NCBI GenBank assembly: GCA_009733775.1
Contig: WOGZ01000006.1
Span: 186,001-250,000, forward strand
DNA: 64,000 nucleotides
Reading direction: 5' to 3'
DNA from: Alectoria sarmentosa
Taxonomy: Eukaryota; Ascomycota; Lecanoromycetes; Lecanorales; Parmeliaceae
Under the pieces are notes generated by a model. It was not told where the DNA came from and made no database searches. It saw only the letters and a list, made by a program, of their open reading frames with translations. Shown piece by piece: positions 41,282 to 51,477 of this stretch. The translations under genes and the position numbers were made by a program. Within the stretch, counting starts at the first letter, position 1, and every line of letters begins with the position of its first letter.

Positions 41282-43169
41282 TCACAAATCCCCCTTACCC
41301 CCAGTAACTTTAGCAGCTTGAACAGCACTCAGCTTCTGAGCCCAACCCGGAGTAGGCTGCATTTTTTTAACGGTACGCAACTCATCGGAAGCGTAGCCAG
41401 GTACGCGGATGTTGTAATTGCGCTCGAGAATGAGCTGGAGGTCGCGAAGTTCGAGGGTTGAGGACTGGCGGAGTTTTGCGAGGCGGCAGGCCGTGACAAT
41501 GACTTGATCGACGAAGTCATCAGCAACTTGGAGAAGTGTCTACTCCGGAATTAGCATGAGCCGGAAAAAGAGCGCTATAGTAACGCTATAGTGATAGTGA
41601 ACAAATTGTGGCAGGCCTCACCTCTTCAACTTCAGCGGTCAAACCTTCACCTTCCTCGCCTTCACCTCCTGTGCCACCAGTGACCTGCCTGACCAGTTCC
41701 TCCAGCTTCTTCTTACTAAGTACTCTCTCCCCTTCACCCTCGAGGACATAGCCAGGATGCCTCTGAATAGCTGGCTGACCCATGGGGCCCATTGCAACTG
41801 GCCCGTTAGTCAAAGTAGGCCTTGATGGGCCCATGGCCACCGGCTGGGTGGGCTGAAGGTTGAGGTCTTTTGGGATGGGCATCTTGGCATGGTTGTTTTG
41901 AGGGTCGCGCTGATTTCTTTGGTCATGGGTTGGGTGACCATGTGAGGCGGACTGAGGTGTAGATTGTTGAATGCTTGGGTGAGAGTATGACCGCGCTTGC
42001 TCCATAGCAGCTTGATGAGAAAGCGGAACAGGCTCTTGTGTGCTAGATGGCATAGCAGATGAATGGGATGGTGGGACATGTGGTGAGTTGTGTTGCTGTT
42101 CTGGAGGTCGAGAGTTGGTGTTAATGTTCAGAGGAAGATGTGCATTCGAATTTGGCATCTGGTTAGGTTGAGGGCGCGGAATCGGTGGCTGACTCATTGC
42201 TGGTCGTGATGGCTGCCCATTATTCTGCGGACTCATTGCAGAAGGAGGGCCTGCATTGGGTTGGTTTCTGGCAGCATCAAGGGCGGAGCTCACTGTGTGT
42301 GGTTGGCCTAAAAGCTCTTGGGATACTTGAGGTTGGCTTCCCATGCCTTGATTAGGCTCCTGTTTCACCGGCTGAGCATTTGGAGGGCGCGACGGGTCGA
42401 AGGCGGGGTTTTCAGAATTGGCAGTCTTGCCTAGTGCTTGTCGTTCCTTCAGAGCTCTTTGTGAATTTACGAACTTTCCTACTGCCTCTCTAGATTGTTT
42501 CTGGATTTGCTCCACCTGAGCTTGCTGAGTCTGAAGGCCCCTCAACTCTTGCTCGCTGAGAGGTCTTTCTTGAATTTGCCTTTGTGCTAAGATTTGCTTG
42601 ATCTCTCCGAGCTTGTTTATCGCCTCCTCGAGTGTCTTTAACTGTTGTGCGTACTTATTCTGTGTGTCTTTCACCCACTGCTTTGCACGCTCTGGACCTT
42701 CGGTACCGATCACGTGGGGTGGCGCTTGAATACCAAGCTCCCTGACTTTCTGGACTACCGTCTCAGAGAATGGCCCTTGGGGCGGTTGTTGACTTCCACC
42801 TTGCATATGCTGCGCTGGTAATCGAGCGTCCGGCAGTGGACCCTGCTGACCGGAGCTCGTTGGCCGAGCACCGTTTTGCTGACCACCATTTGCAGCCTGC
42901 AATACCATAGCATCCTGTCTGTTTTTGTTCATTCTTGCTTTGATATTGAGGGTAACCTCGAAAAGCTTCTTGTATGCGGTTTGATATGGCTCCGAACCTG
43001 CGGAGGTTGTCTCAATAGTTTCCCATAATTTTTTGATGCCGTCAATGTATTTCTCCTTTTGATGCTCGGGAAAGTGCGGAAGTTTGGGAATTTGCTCGTG
43101 TCTGATTAAGCTAGCGATTGGAGGGAGGCTGTTGCCTTGTTGAGCGGCATTGGAATTTGGGTTGTCCAT
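41282..43169 (-). CDS. TAF12: TAF12, TFIID/SAGA histone-fold subunit
   Basis: TAF12 is shared by TFIID and SAGA and pairs with TAF4 or Ada1 through an H2B-like histone fold. The exons are 43169..41622 and 41539..41282, giving 601 residues. The N-terminal 450 residues are Q-, P- and N-rich activator-type sequence with a conserved helical start ([44 protein letters not shown]) and a coiled part ([31 protein letters not shown]). The histone fold begins [15 protein letters not shown] and continues across the intron as [24 protein letters not shown] and [20 protein letters not shown]. The conserved PGYASDEL follows. The intron has a canonical GTGAGG donor. ATG 43169 is preferred to 43280. Confidence 0.92.
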
Positions 43170-43621
43170 CGTGGTAGCAAGGCAGGAACGAAAGATGGAC
43201 GAAATGGCGGAGCGAAGGGCAGGATCATATAGCCTGATCCTACGAATACATAGAAGCAAAAGTAGAGAAAGAAAAGTCAAGAGTACAAATGATTCATCAC
43301 GTTATATGTGAATATTAGGTGGGCTATTGTCGTATAAACATTCAGAGAAGAAGTAAAGCAGCGGGTAGGCCTAGCAGCGGGGCACAGAGATCATCCCGCA
43401 GAGCCGCCAAGATCTCGCTTAGGTACTTACTAGTAACTACCTTATGATATACCCTCGACTTTTCTCCTATGAAGCTGCTAGAGGATTGAGGTAGTGAGGT
43501 AGCATCCTGCTGTACCTCCATCAGAGCTTTGTCAATGCCTTTTGCTGCATTTTGTGCTTAGTACATAAATGATGCAAGCTTTGTTCCAAACACCTTCTTT
43601 ACGGACTGTGAGCCCTTTGTC
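43170..43621. other. divergent promoter region of TAF12 and the CorA-like gene
   Basis: No gene is seen between these two head-to-head starts. Confidence 0.45.
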
Positions 43622-46422
43622 ATGAGCAGCCAGCTGAACAAGACACCAGGACCTTCGCTCAGCAAAGCCCATGGGCGCGGACCACTCAGTGATAAAGAGT
43701 GGTCCCCCAGCAGAGGTACATGGCTTTCATTAGATTTGCTACAATCGATCTGAGTCTGACGGGAGAGCAGGGTCAGGAAAGTCCGAGGATGCGTTACAAA
43801 CAGGCACGTTCGAGCATGGCGCACAGACAAAAACTGTGCCGGTTGCCTATTCTGCCGGGCAATTTTCCCTGACCAAAGGACCGCATGCATGGAAAAAACG
43901 ACCTCGAAGCCCTGGCCTAAAATGGTATAAGAATTATGATTCACCAGATGGTTTGAAAAACGGAAGAATTCTCGTCATCGATTACGTCAAACATGGTAAG
44001 ATGGTTCCATACATGGACGTGGATCAAAATAAGAAATACCTGCAGAACTTATCCGAAGATGGGTACTGATGGCCTATAGATTATTCCAGAGAAGGTATGC
44101 AAAAAGTTGTTGCCCAAGAGATCAGTTCCATTGAGGGCCTCCGCAAGCTGTATTCAAACGTGACGGTCTCATTTTCCGTGTATGCTCTATCATGATCTGA
44201 TACCTGTGTAGCCTGATCGCTGTGGTGAGGCCGTGCTTCGCGTTATGCACTGTCAAAATGCAGATTGGGCAACTCATTTCTTGCTCCACAAGTTCAACAT
44301 CACTGCTCGAGATAGCCTTGTAGGTACCGATTTTGGAAAGTATGTCAAATATAAACGTCCCGAAAGGCGCGGTGGTAAAACCTTTTTGAGTGGAAAATCG
44401 TGGAAGACTACGCACGACCCATGGAGAGGTCTTAGCCGAACTTCGTTTGGCCTTGACTATTTAAAGTCCTACAGTTGCTCCGAGGCACGAACGAAAGAAG
44501 ACAAGGATTCAAAAGAGAAAATGATGGAATTAGATCACTATGACAAAGACGATAACCCTTGCTATGGATGGGATATTTACGTTCAACGGATCTCTTGCTA
44601 TATACAACACAAAGAGACTGGACAGGAGATGTCTCAATATCAGGACATAGATAATCCATACCGAGAGGTCAAGAATGAGAACGACACTCACAAATATGTC
44701 CCAGATCTTCATACTTTGGACAATGGTAATACCATCATCATCTTCGAAAATTCCCAGTCAGGCTCAATTGAAGATACGATAATAACTGCCCGGCAGCAAT
44801 GGGAGTCAAGATGGCGAAGGCTGCCCTTTTATCTAGCATACGAGTCCCACGATGTATCAAACGACGACCGTATGGCTTTGGAGTGCATGAAAATCGTTTT
44901 GCAAGATGTGTGGAAGAGTGTTACCGAGAATTGGGAGAGTTTTCTCGATTTATCTAATACTCACGTGTCCATTCTCGAAGACAAGATTTACGAGTCACCA
45001 GCAGACGAATCGCGCGCTCCAGAGCTCTGGAATAATTCTAGCATATGGCTCAAGGTCGAGAGACTCGTATCCATCCACCTTGCCGTCGTAAAAGAGATGC
45101 AGACTAATCTTCGAGAGTTTCTAAGCGAACCAGGAGTGGAGGACAATTGGCTGGACGTCAGTCCAGCCGACATGGAGAAGATACGTGATCTGGTCCAAGA
45201 AGAGTTGGTAAAGCCGACTGCGAACCTAGCCGATCTGATGTACAAATCAGTGGAGATCCGGGACAGTCGACACTCTTTGCAGCTCAATACAAGCATGTGG
45301 CGTTTATCTTGGATCACATTTATTTTTCTACCTTTGACCTTCATCAGCAGCTTCTTCGGGTTCGTAAATCCTGAGACTCTGTTGCACCTCCGAAAATGTG
45401 TTAACAACGAGGTAGTATGAACGTTGACATTTTCAAATCAGATCCGGATGTCAAATACTATTTTGCATCAGCCATTCCCATGATGGTCGTAGTACTAGTC
45501 GGATGGTACTTCATCAAGCATACTCTTGCGCGGAGGAGACAGACTCCTTATCAAAGGGGAATCTATGAACACCTATTCTTCGAGCTGGCGACGAAATATC
45601 CTCGATTGTGGTCTAGATCCGGTCCAAATGATAACATAAGTCCCCAGAAACCGCTAGACAGAGTGAAATGGCGCTTGATCACGTTTTGGAATGATTCTAC
45701 GAGGACGTAAGTTTCATTAGGGTGATGTTTCCCTATTCGGTGCAACAAGTCAAGTCGCAAGAACTTTTGGAAGTGTAGCTCCATTACAACTCCTAGAACC
45801 TGTTTCATAATTTTACTGTTCAATTCTTGAGGGTGCGACTACTGACCATGTGATCTCTGTTAGAACCAGCGCCGGATCAACAGATCGAGATGCCGAGTAT
45901 GATGACCTAGGAGCATGGTTCGTACCTTTCGGACTGATCTTTTCCGATTTGGTACCAAGGCCTGAGTCATGAGGCATGTTGCAGGAGCATAAGGGCTCTT
46001 TTACTCTTGGGGCCTATTTCATAGTTGAGGTTTTTGGCTTGAGGAATTAATGCTGACTCCAAATCCTGCGTAGGTCCCGTTTGAAGAGAACCTTGACCCG
46101 CCTGTGGACATCTCAGATGGGTGTGGTCGAAGACGTCAGCGCCTCTACAACCACTCTCGAGGAGGGCGGGGCCGAAGGCAATCTCGCGGGGGAGAAAGTC
46201 GAGAGTGGTACAAACTTTGTGCAAGTCCAAGCCCGAACAGATCTCCCAGGTGGCATGCTGGCGGTCCCGGGCTCGCAATCGATCTTCATGAAGCAGGACA
46301 CAGTGTCCTCGAGGCCATCGAGTACGGGAAGAATAAGCAGTGGGGCAAGTAGTGATCGGAATAGCGGTGTAATGGTGGAAGAGGAGGCATCGACTTGGCT
46401 ACAGCAATATGGGACAAAGTGA
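43622..46422 (+). CDS. CorA-type Mg2+ transporter-like protein, with an in-frame TGA
   Basis: The exons are 43622..43715, 43777..44159, 44212..45359, 45416..45706, 45864..45917 and 46074..46422, totalling 2319 nt (772 codons plus stop) if the TGA at 44067-44069 (codon 129) is ignored. The N-terminus (SEDALQTGTFEHGAQTKTVP, RILVIDYVKHGKMVPYMDVD) and centre (GRYVKYKRPERRGG-like KYVKYKRPERRGGKTFLSG, TTHDPWRGLSRTSFGLDYL) belong to a large fungal CorA-like family. The last helices contain RLSWITFIFLPLTFISSFFGMNVDIF; the GMN pore motif is made exactly at the 45360..45415 intron. A second hydrophobic helix follows (SAIPMMVVVLVGWYFI). The sequence on both sides of the TGA is conserved-looking (YLQNLSEDGY and WPIDYSREG), so it may be a nonsense mutation. 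Introns 4 and 5 are introner-like elements. Confidence 0.78.
45707..45863 (+). mobile_element. introner-like element G (CorA-like intron 4, diverged)
   Basis: This 157-nt intron has GTAAGTTTC, then AAGTCGCAAGAAC, an imperfect stem GGAAGTG..CAACTCC, AGAACCTGTTTCATAATTTT and a branch region ACTGACCATG. The same order of blocks as A, E and H is visible, but identity is much lower. Confidence 0.6.
45918..46073 (+). mobile_element. introner-like element H (CorA-like intron 5)
   Basis: This 156-nt intron has donor GTTCGTACCTTTCGGAC, then CAAGGCCTGAGTCATGAGGC and an end GCTGACTCCAAATCCTGCGTAG. It is very close to element A, including the GGTACCAAGGCCTGAGTCA block. Removal joins GCATG to GTCCCG and keeps the frame (GAWSRLKRTL). 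Confidence 0.85.
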
Positions 46423-47529
46423 TCTACTGAGCTGCAATCAAATCCAATTGATGATGTAGGGTCTTCGAAGTCTCTTTTGGATTGCGCATAGCATAGCAGC
46501 TTAAGTCGAGGTGAAATAGCATGAAAAATGGTACTACAGTCGACGCTCGCTATAACGGAACGACAAAATCACCAATGTCAATCCATTATAGCGAGATTTC
46601 GTTATAACGAAAGTACGCTAAGCCCAATTTAGATAAAGCTAAGCATGAAGCTAGTATCTTAATCATGAAACTTAGTTAATGCATGCTAAATTTTACATAA
46701 ATCGAGAACTTTTTATATTTATACACATTTTATACGTGTATAATGTATGATTTTTGCATAAAATTCCGTTAATGTGAAGAAATAATTCCGTTATACGGTT
46801 ATAGCGAGCGTCGACTGTACTGTCTTTGATCGAAAGTCCGGTACTTTTGCATCGAGAACTCCACACTACCAGAGATTTTCATGCAAGATGTATATATATA
46901 TGTGTGTGTATGTGTGTTTAGTCGGTCAGCGGTACCGAAATATAGACGGTATCCGCATATATTCACATTACGAATATTCCAGAACCCTCATTCGTCAGTA
47001 CAGTTAGCTCAGGTATTGCCGCAGAATTTCAAGTGTCTACGAGTACACTAGGGACTTTGATACCCTGTATTGAAATATATACCAGCTGACCGTTAAATTA
47101 CCGCGGTTTTCTTAGTGAGCGGGTAGCTTGGGTAAGCACGGTAAGATAGATACCTTACTCTGGTCCCGAATCTTCGGTCCCCTCGGTCTTTCGGGAGTCG
47201 GCATTGAAAATCTTTTACGGAATCCGATGTCGCTTCCCCACCTTTTGCTTCGCCATTCAAATTCGAATTCAAATTTGATGCACATGAAATAGGTAAGCAC
47301 GTAAGGTAATTACCTTACCTACATACACACAGCCCCATGCCCTGAGGCCACACTCTCTCATCTTGATCTTCTTGCACGGCAAACTCCTCATTCACATTCA
47401 AATTGCACTCATCTCATTCTTGTCAATTCTCCATTTTCTACTCATCTATCAATCAAGCTTCGAGCTCTTGCATTATACTGGCCAAATTTACTTCACGCAA
47501 ATCCTTTATCCTCCGATCCGAGTACAGAT
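46423..47529. other. intergenic with a MITE and a TG/TA microsatellite
   Basis: Besides the MITE, a TATATATATATGTGTGTG-type microsatellite lies at about 46888-46918. The 3' half is the promoter of NEP1, with several TTACCTTACC/GGTAAGGTAA stretches near 47290-47320. No gene is seen. Confidence 0.5.
46537..46817. mobile_element. Tc1/mariner (pogo-like) MITE, 281 bp
   Basis: The left terminus CAGTCGACGCTCGCTATAA at 46537 is the inverted copy of the right terminus TTATAGCGAGCGTCGACTG ending at 46817. The element is flanked by TA on both sides (46535-46536 and 46818-46819), which fits TA target-site duplication. The interior is AT-rich and non-coding. Secondary TTATAACGAA-type repeats lie just inside the left end. 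CAGTCGACnCTCGCTATAACGG-type termini are known in pogo-type elements. There is no transposase. Confidence 0.85.
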
Positions 47530-48444
47530 ATGGCTCCCGAAGAGAGAGCAAAGAAGAGACCAAGTAAGCTCCTATGATAATTGAGAAACTGCTGCGTACA
47601 GAAGCATGCCTGGTGCCTCTGCTCACCAACTGCTGTTTAGGAACGCAGTCATGCCCACCACCCGCACTTCCACGCCTTGTCGCCGAGCAACACGTCCCCA
47701 TTGCCGCCAATGATAAAGACACACAAAGACTCGTGGTCGTCCTATCCAATGCGAGTCTAGAGACTTACAAAGCATCACATGGTGGACGGGGAGGGAATAT
47801 GCGAGACGAGAAATATTCGCTCCTAAACAGCGACGAGCATATCGGAGTGATGCGAAAAATGAACCGAGATATCAGCGACGCACGGCCGGACATCACGCAC
47901 CAGGTTTGATTTCATATTCGCCAGAATGCATTCAACATTCGTCTGGTCGATACTGAGTCTTCCCTAGTGCCTCCTGACGTTACTTGATTCACCCGTGAAT
48001 AAGGCCGGAAAGCTACAGATTTACATCCACACTGCGAAAGGTGTCCTCATCGAAGTCAGCCCCACAGTTCGAATACCTCGTACCTTCAAACGCTTTGCCG
48101 GACTCATGGTACAGCTTTTACATCGGCTCTCCATTCGATCTACCAATTCACAAGAAAAGCTACTCAAGGTCATCAAGAATCCCATCACGGACCATCTCCC
48201 ACCCAACTGCCGAAAGGTCACTCTCAGTTACGATGCTGAAGTCGTCCGGGTCAAAGATTACATCGAAGACATAGGTCCCAAACAGAGCGTATGCGTCTTC
48301 GTGGGCGCCATGGCCAAAGGCAAGGACGATTTTGCAGACACGTACAAGGATGACGCTATCAGCATTAGCAACTACAGCTTGAGCGCCAGCGTAGCATGTG
48401 GCAAATTCTGTAATGCAGTGGAAGATGTCTGGAATGTCGTCTAG
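47530..48444 (+). CDS. EMG1: Nep1/Emg1, 18S rRNA pseudouridine N1-methyltransferase
   Basis: Nep1 is a SPOUT-fold methyltransferase that modifies the hypermodified pseudouridine of 18S rRNA and is needed for small-subunit assembly in the nucleolus. The exons are 47530..47563, 47641..47903 and 47968..48444, giving 257 residues. The core reads [97 protein letters not shown] and [39 protein letters not shown], all hallmarks of the family. The SPOUT knot and SAM site are in the last 60 residues. The 34-nt first exon ([11 protein letters not shown]) was set by frame. Confidence 0.95.
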
Positions 48445-49754
48445 GTATCAAGGTGAGTATGCCCCTTCGCAAGCGAGGGTTTCGCGACGTCTCTCGTTGG
48501 TTCTGCCGCCAGCGCCGAGGGGCTTTGGCCGGCAAAGCTCTTGACGGAGAGAAAGGTCCATTGTGTGGCATTCATGAAAGCTGCGATACCAACATCAAAG
48601 CTCACTCGTGGATTGTTACCTTGTTGCGTTGAGACTATTGGACTGGCTCTGTTTTTGCAACAAGAACATCGGGTTCAACAGGCTCAAGGCGCCTCCCGCG
48701 CCTGTGCAGCACTTTCAACAGGCTGCACATTTCCTTTCACGTTCATGTCCGTCGATTTTTCCCAGAGCTCTCTTGCACAAGGCCTGCTTATTGCCGTTTA
48801 TAGCAAGTAGTGACCGGAGGTTAACGCAGGACGGAAGACTTGAGCCGCGCCACGGAGCAAGAACGAATCATGCAACGTTCACTTTCTTGCTCATGCCTGC
48901 AGCATGCGCCGAGATGTAAAATGAAAGACAATATAAGCGTAAGAGAGCGTATTTTACAAAGAGCTTCTCAGCGTCTGGCCGGTCTTGAATTATGTTTGCC
49001 GATGTGTTCTTAAGTTACCTTTACTCATTTATAAGCCCACCATTTTGAGGACTGTTAGGGCGGCCTGCTATTGGTAAGACATCTGGCGCCGAGCGCTTCC
49101 GTTTCTAGTTGCATGTTCTTACGTGGCTCCTCTGGGATGGAGTGGTCAGGCACCTACGCCTCGCCCGAATTGCATGGCTCGAATCAAGATAACTTAGGTA
49201 GCCGTCAGGTACCGAAATCGTCTCGCTAGTACCTTCTGTCTTAGCCATTTAGACCGATTGAGACCTATACTTCAGAAATAGGAGATCGACAGGCTCGTGA
49301 TCGATGCTAAAATCTGACGTTGTCAACGGTCATGATCCAATGCCTTTGTACGATGGCTTGATGTTTCTTTCTTCTTCTCAAATCTAACAAACAGCCCGCA
49401 TCACTTGACTCTGATGACGCTCGTACCCCGGTTTGACCACCTCACATCTGCTTACATCCTGCTGGCTTCTTTGAATGACAGTGGTGCCTGGGCCGTACTA
49501 GAACGCATCCTAGCCGAAAGACCTAGTTCCACCTGGGTAGGACCAGGCTGAGCTCAACATCTGTTGATTGAGCGAAAGCGAAGCTCCATAAAGCCTTCGT
49601 TCCAGCGTCCTCAGTCTCTCTGCCCTCTCAAAATCAAGCCTCAAGCCTCAAGCCTGAAGACTCAAAAGCCGACCTCCCGAGTTGCACTCCATATCAGGAA
49701 CAATAAACAAACCCATCATCTCATCTCAATCCATCAACGGCTTCAGCAAAAGTC
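48445..49754. other. 1.3-kb intergenic region, no gene seen
   Basis: Short frames only. The last 250 bp are CT- and CA-rich, like a fungal promoter and leader of the following gene. Confidence 0.5.
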
Positions 49755-50687
49755 ATGTTTGAAGACATATTAAACGAAAAGAACGGAACACACATTTCGG
49801 ACAAGGACCGCGTCTTAGCATGGACAAAGGATGTGGCAGACAGCACAGCTGATGGAGCACCAAGAGCGACGACCCAAGTACCACACTCCGAAGCTCGACA
49901 TGTAGTACGAGAGCCTCCCAGGGTGGTCATTAATCAAGTTGTCACGACGCCAGCGGTGATCGTCACTCGCGTCAGGCCGGAATCAACTCCCAAAGACGAG
50001 ATCTGTACCAAGGCAGTCATTGGCACCCTTCTTGGAGCTACAGCAGGCGCTGTTGTAGCCTATGCCATGACCAAAAGCACTGAAACCCCTCAGGCTGAAC
50101 AGCAAAAAAGAGTCGCCAACAGAACCATCGAAGAACCAGTCACCTACGAGCTAATTAAACCAGACAACGACAGCCACGTACGCGAATGCTCTCAAGCCAA
50201 CAGCAAATGCAGTCATCGTGCAATCGGAGCTCCGCCGCTGCCGCGCCCATACGTTGACGATCTGATTCCGCGGTCAGAGCATTCGCATCATTCCTCGCAC
50301 TCAATTTCTCGGAGCCAAGTCCAGGATGTGACCAGCGCTCCGAACGTCACTAAGGTCTGGGTAGCTGACTCCGGAAAGTCGAGAACGTTTTATGCGTCTT
50401 CCCACGGAAAGACAGCATGGCAGTCAGACTTGACACCAATCACTGAAGTGCGATCCGCGAAAGACGTACTTGTACCCCACAGCCGTGTGCCTAGCTTGGT
50501 AACGGAGGAGAGAGAAGAAACCAAAGCGGGCAAACACTCGGTATCTCCGAAGGACAGTGTGAGTACAGTGAGCACGAAACGGTCGGGAGAAAGTGGGAGG
50601 TCAAAACATCATGGCGGTCTTCCTTCAGGAAGTGAGAAGGATCAATCACACGGGGGTTATCATAGGTCCAGAACGTCGAAAAAATGA
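49755..50687 (+). CDS. unrecognised protein with one hydrophobic segment
   Basis: The single exon encodes 310 residues that I do not recognise. The start is acidic and helical (MFEDILNEKNGTHISDKDRVL). Residues 85-107 (TKAVIGTLLGATAGAVVAYAM) form one glycine-rich hydrophobic segment that could be a membrane anchor or a glycine-zipper. The rest is low complexity: Pro/Arg/His-rich, a His/Ser cluster (SEHSHHSSHSISRSQ) and a C-terminal Ser/Lys/Gly-rich tail ending RSRTSKK. The layout (short head, single glycine-rich hydrophobic segment, disordered basic tail) is like that of many lineage-specific fungal proteins. No signal peptide is apparent. A single long frame with an upstream CT-rich leader supports it as a gene. 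Confidence 0.6.
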   Translation: MFEDILNEKNGTHISDKDRVLAWTKDVADSTADGAPRATTQVPHSEARHVVREPPRVVINQVVTTPAVIVTRVRPESTPKDEICTKAVIGTLLGATAGAVVAYAMTKSTETPQAEQQKRVANRTIEEPVTYELIKPDNDSHVRECSQANSKCSHRAIGAPPLPRPYVDDLIPRSEHSHHSSHSISRSQVQDVTSAPNVTKVWVADSGKSRTFYASSHGKTAWQSDLTPITEVRSAKDVLVPHSRVPSLVTEEREETKAGKHSVSPKDSVSTVSTKRSGESGRSKHHGGLPSGSEKDQSHGGYHRSRTSKK

Positions 50688-51477
50688 AGGGAGACAAAGA
50701 CGGATGGTACAATTAGCATATGCGCTCAGTATGTATGCAAAGGTACCAGGCATGGAGGTTCGAATGAGCCTTGCTCGCTTCAATTAAGGGCACTCGTGGC
50801 AGGACAAAGATTCACTTCCAAGCAGGCAGGGAGGTTATCTACCATCTATTTATCTAACCTGAATGTCTGGTAAAAGGCAATCGAACATACGTGCCCATTC
50901 ATTTCTGAGGCAAGTACCTCAACTCCAACGTGTAGACGTAGGCGCCTGAATGTGAAGCACCGAGAGGACACAAGGGGCTAGGCTGCCAGAGTATTGATTG
51001 ATATAACGCAGCTAGTAATATTCGTATTCACTCACTCACTTGTGCAATAATTATTCCCTATCTTCACAACGAGTGATTTGAAGAGATGAAATGTTGTTTG
51101 AATTTTTCATCACAATCATAAGTATTGCGGCATAAGACATTTCTACCGAAATCGATGGTCGAGAAAATTCAAGATTTTGTAATGTGCTAGTAATGGAATA
51201 TTTCATAAGTGGATACACTAAGTGCGAATAGGGCTGCTACCCTATATGTTTATGTCCCGGTTTGTGTGCAGCCATTGTTTATTCCACTTCCCTTCATGTC
51301 AATACTTCGTGGGCTGGCCTGTGGATTGCACTGGGATCTCATGGCCTATTAATCGTATGGTCTTGCTTCAATAGTGGTATTCCACAAAACATCGTGTGAA
51401 CTCCAGCCGTCTGAGCCAGTCACCGTTGAGACTCTCCAACACTCAACGATGCTTCGATAGCTGGCCCTTGGCCTGCA
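50688..51477. other. intergenic, no gene seen
   Basis: It lies between the unrecognised gene and VAC14. No family resemblance or repeat is seen. Confidence 0.5.

Noticed and set aside
43558..43944. 128-residue minus-strand frame over the CorA-like first exons
   Set aside because: It is antisense to conserved N-terminal coding sequence on the plus strand.
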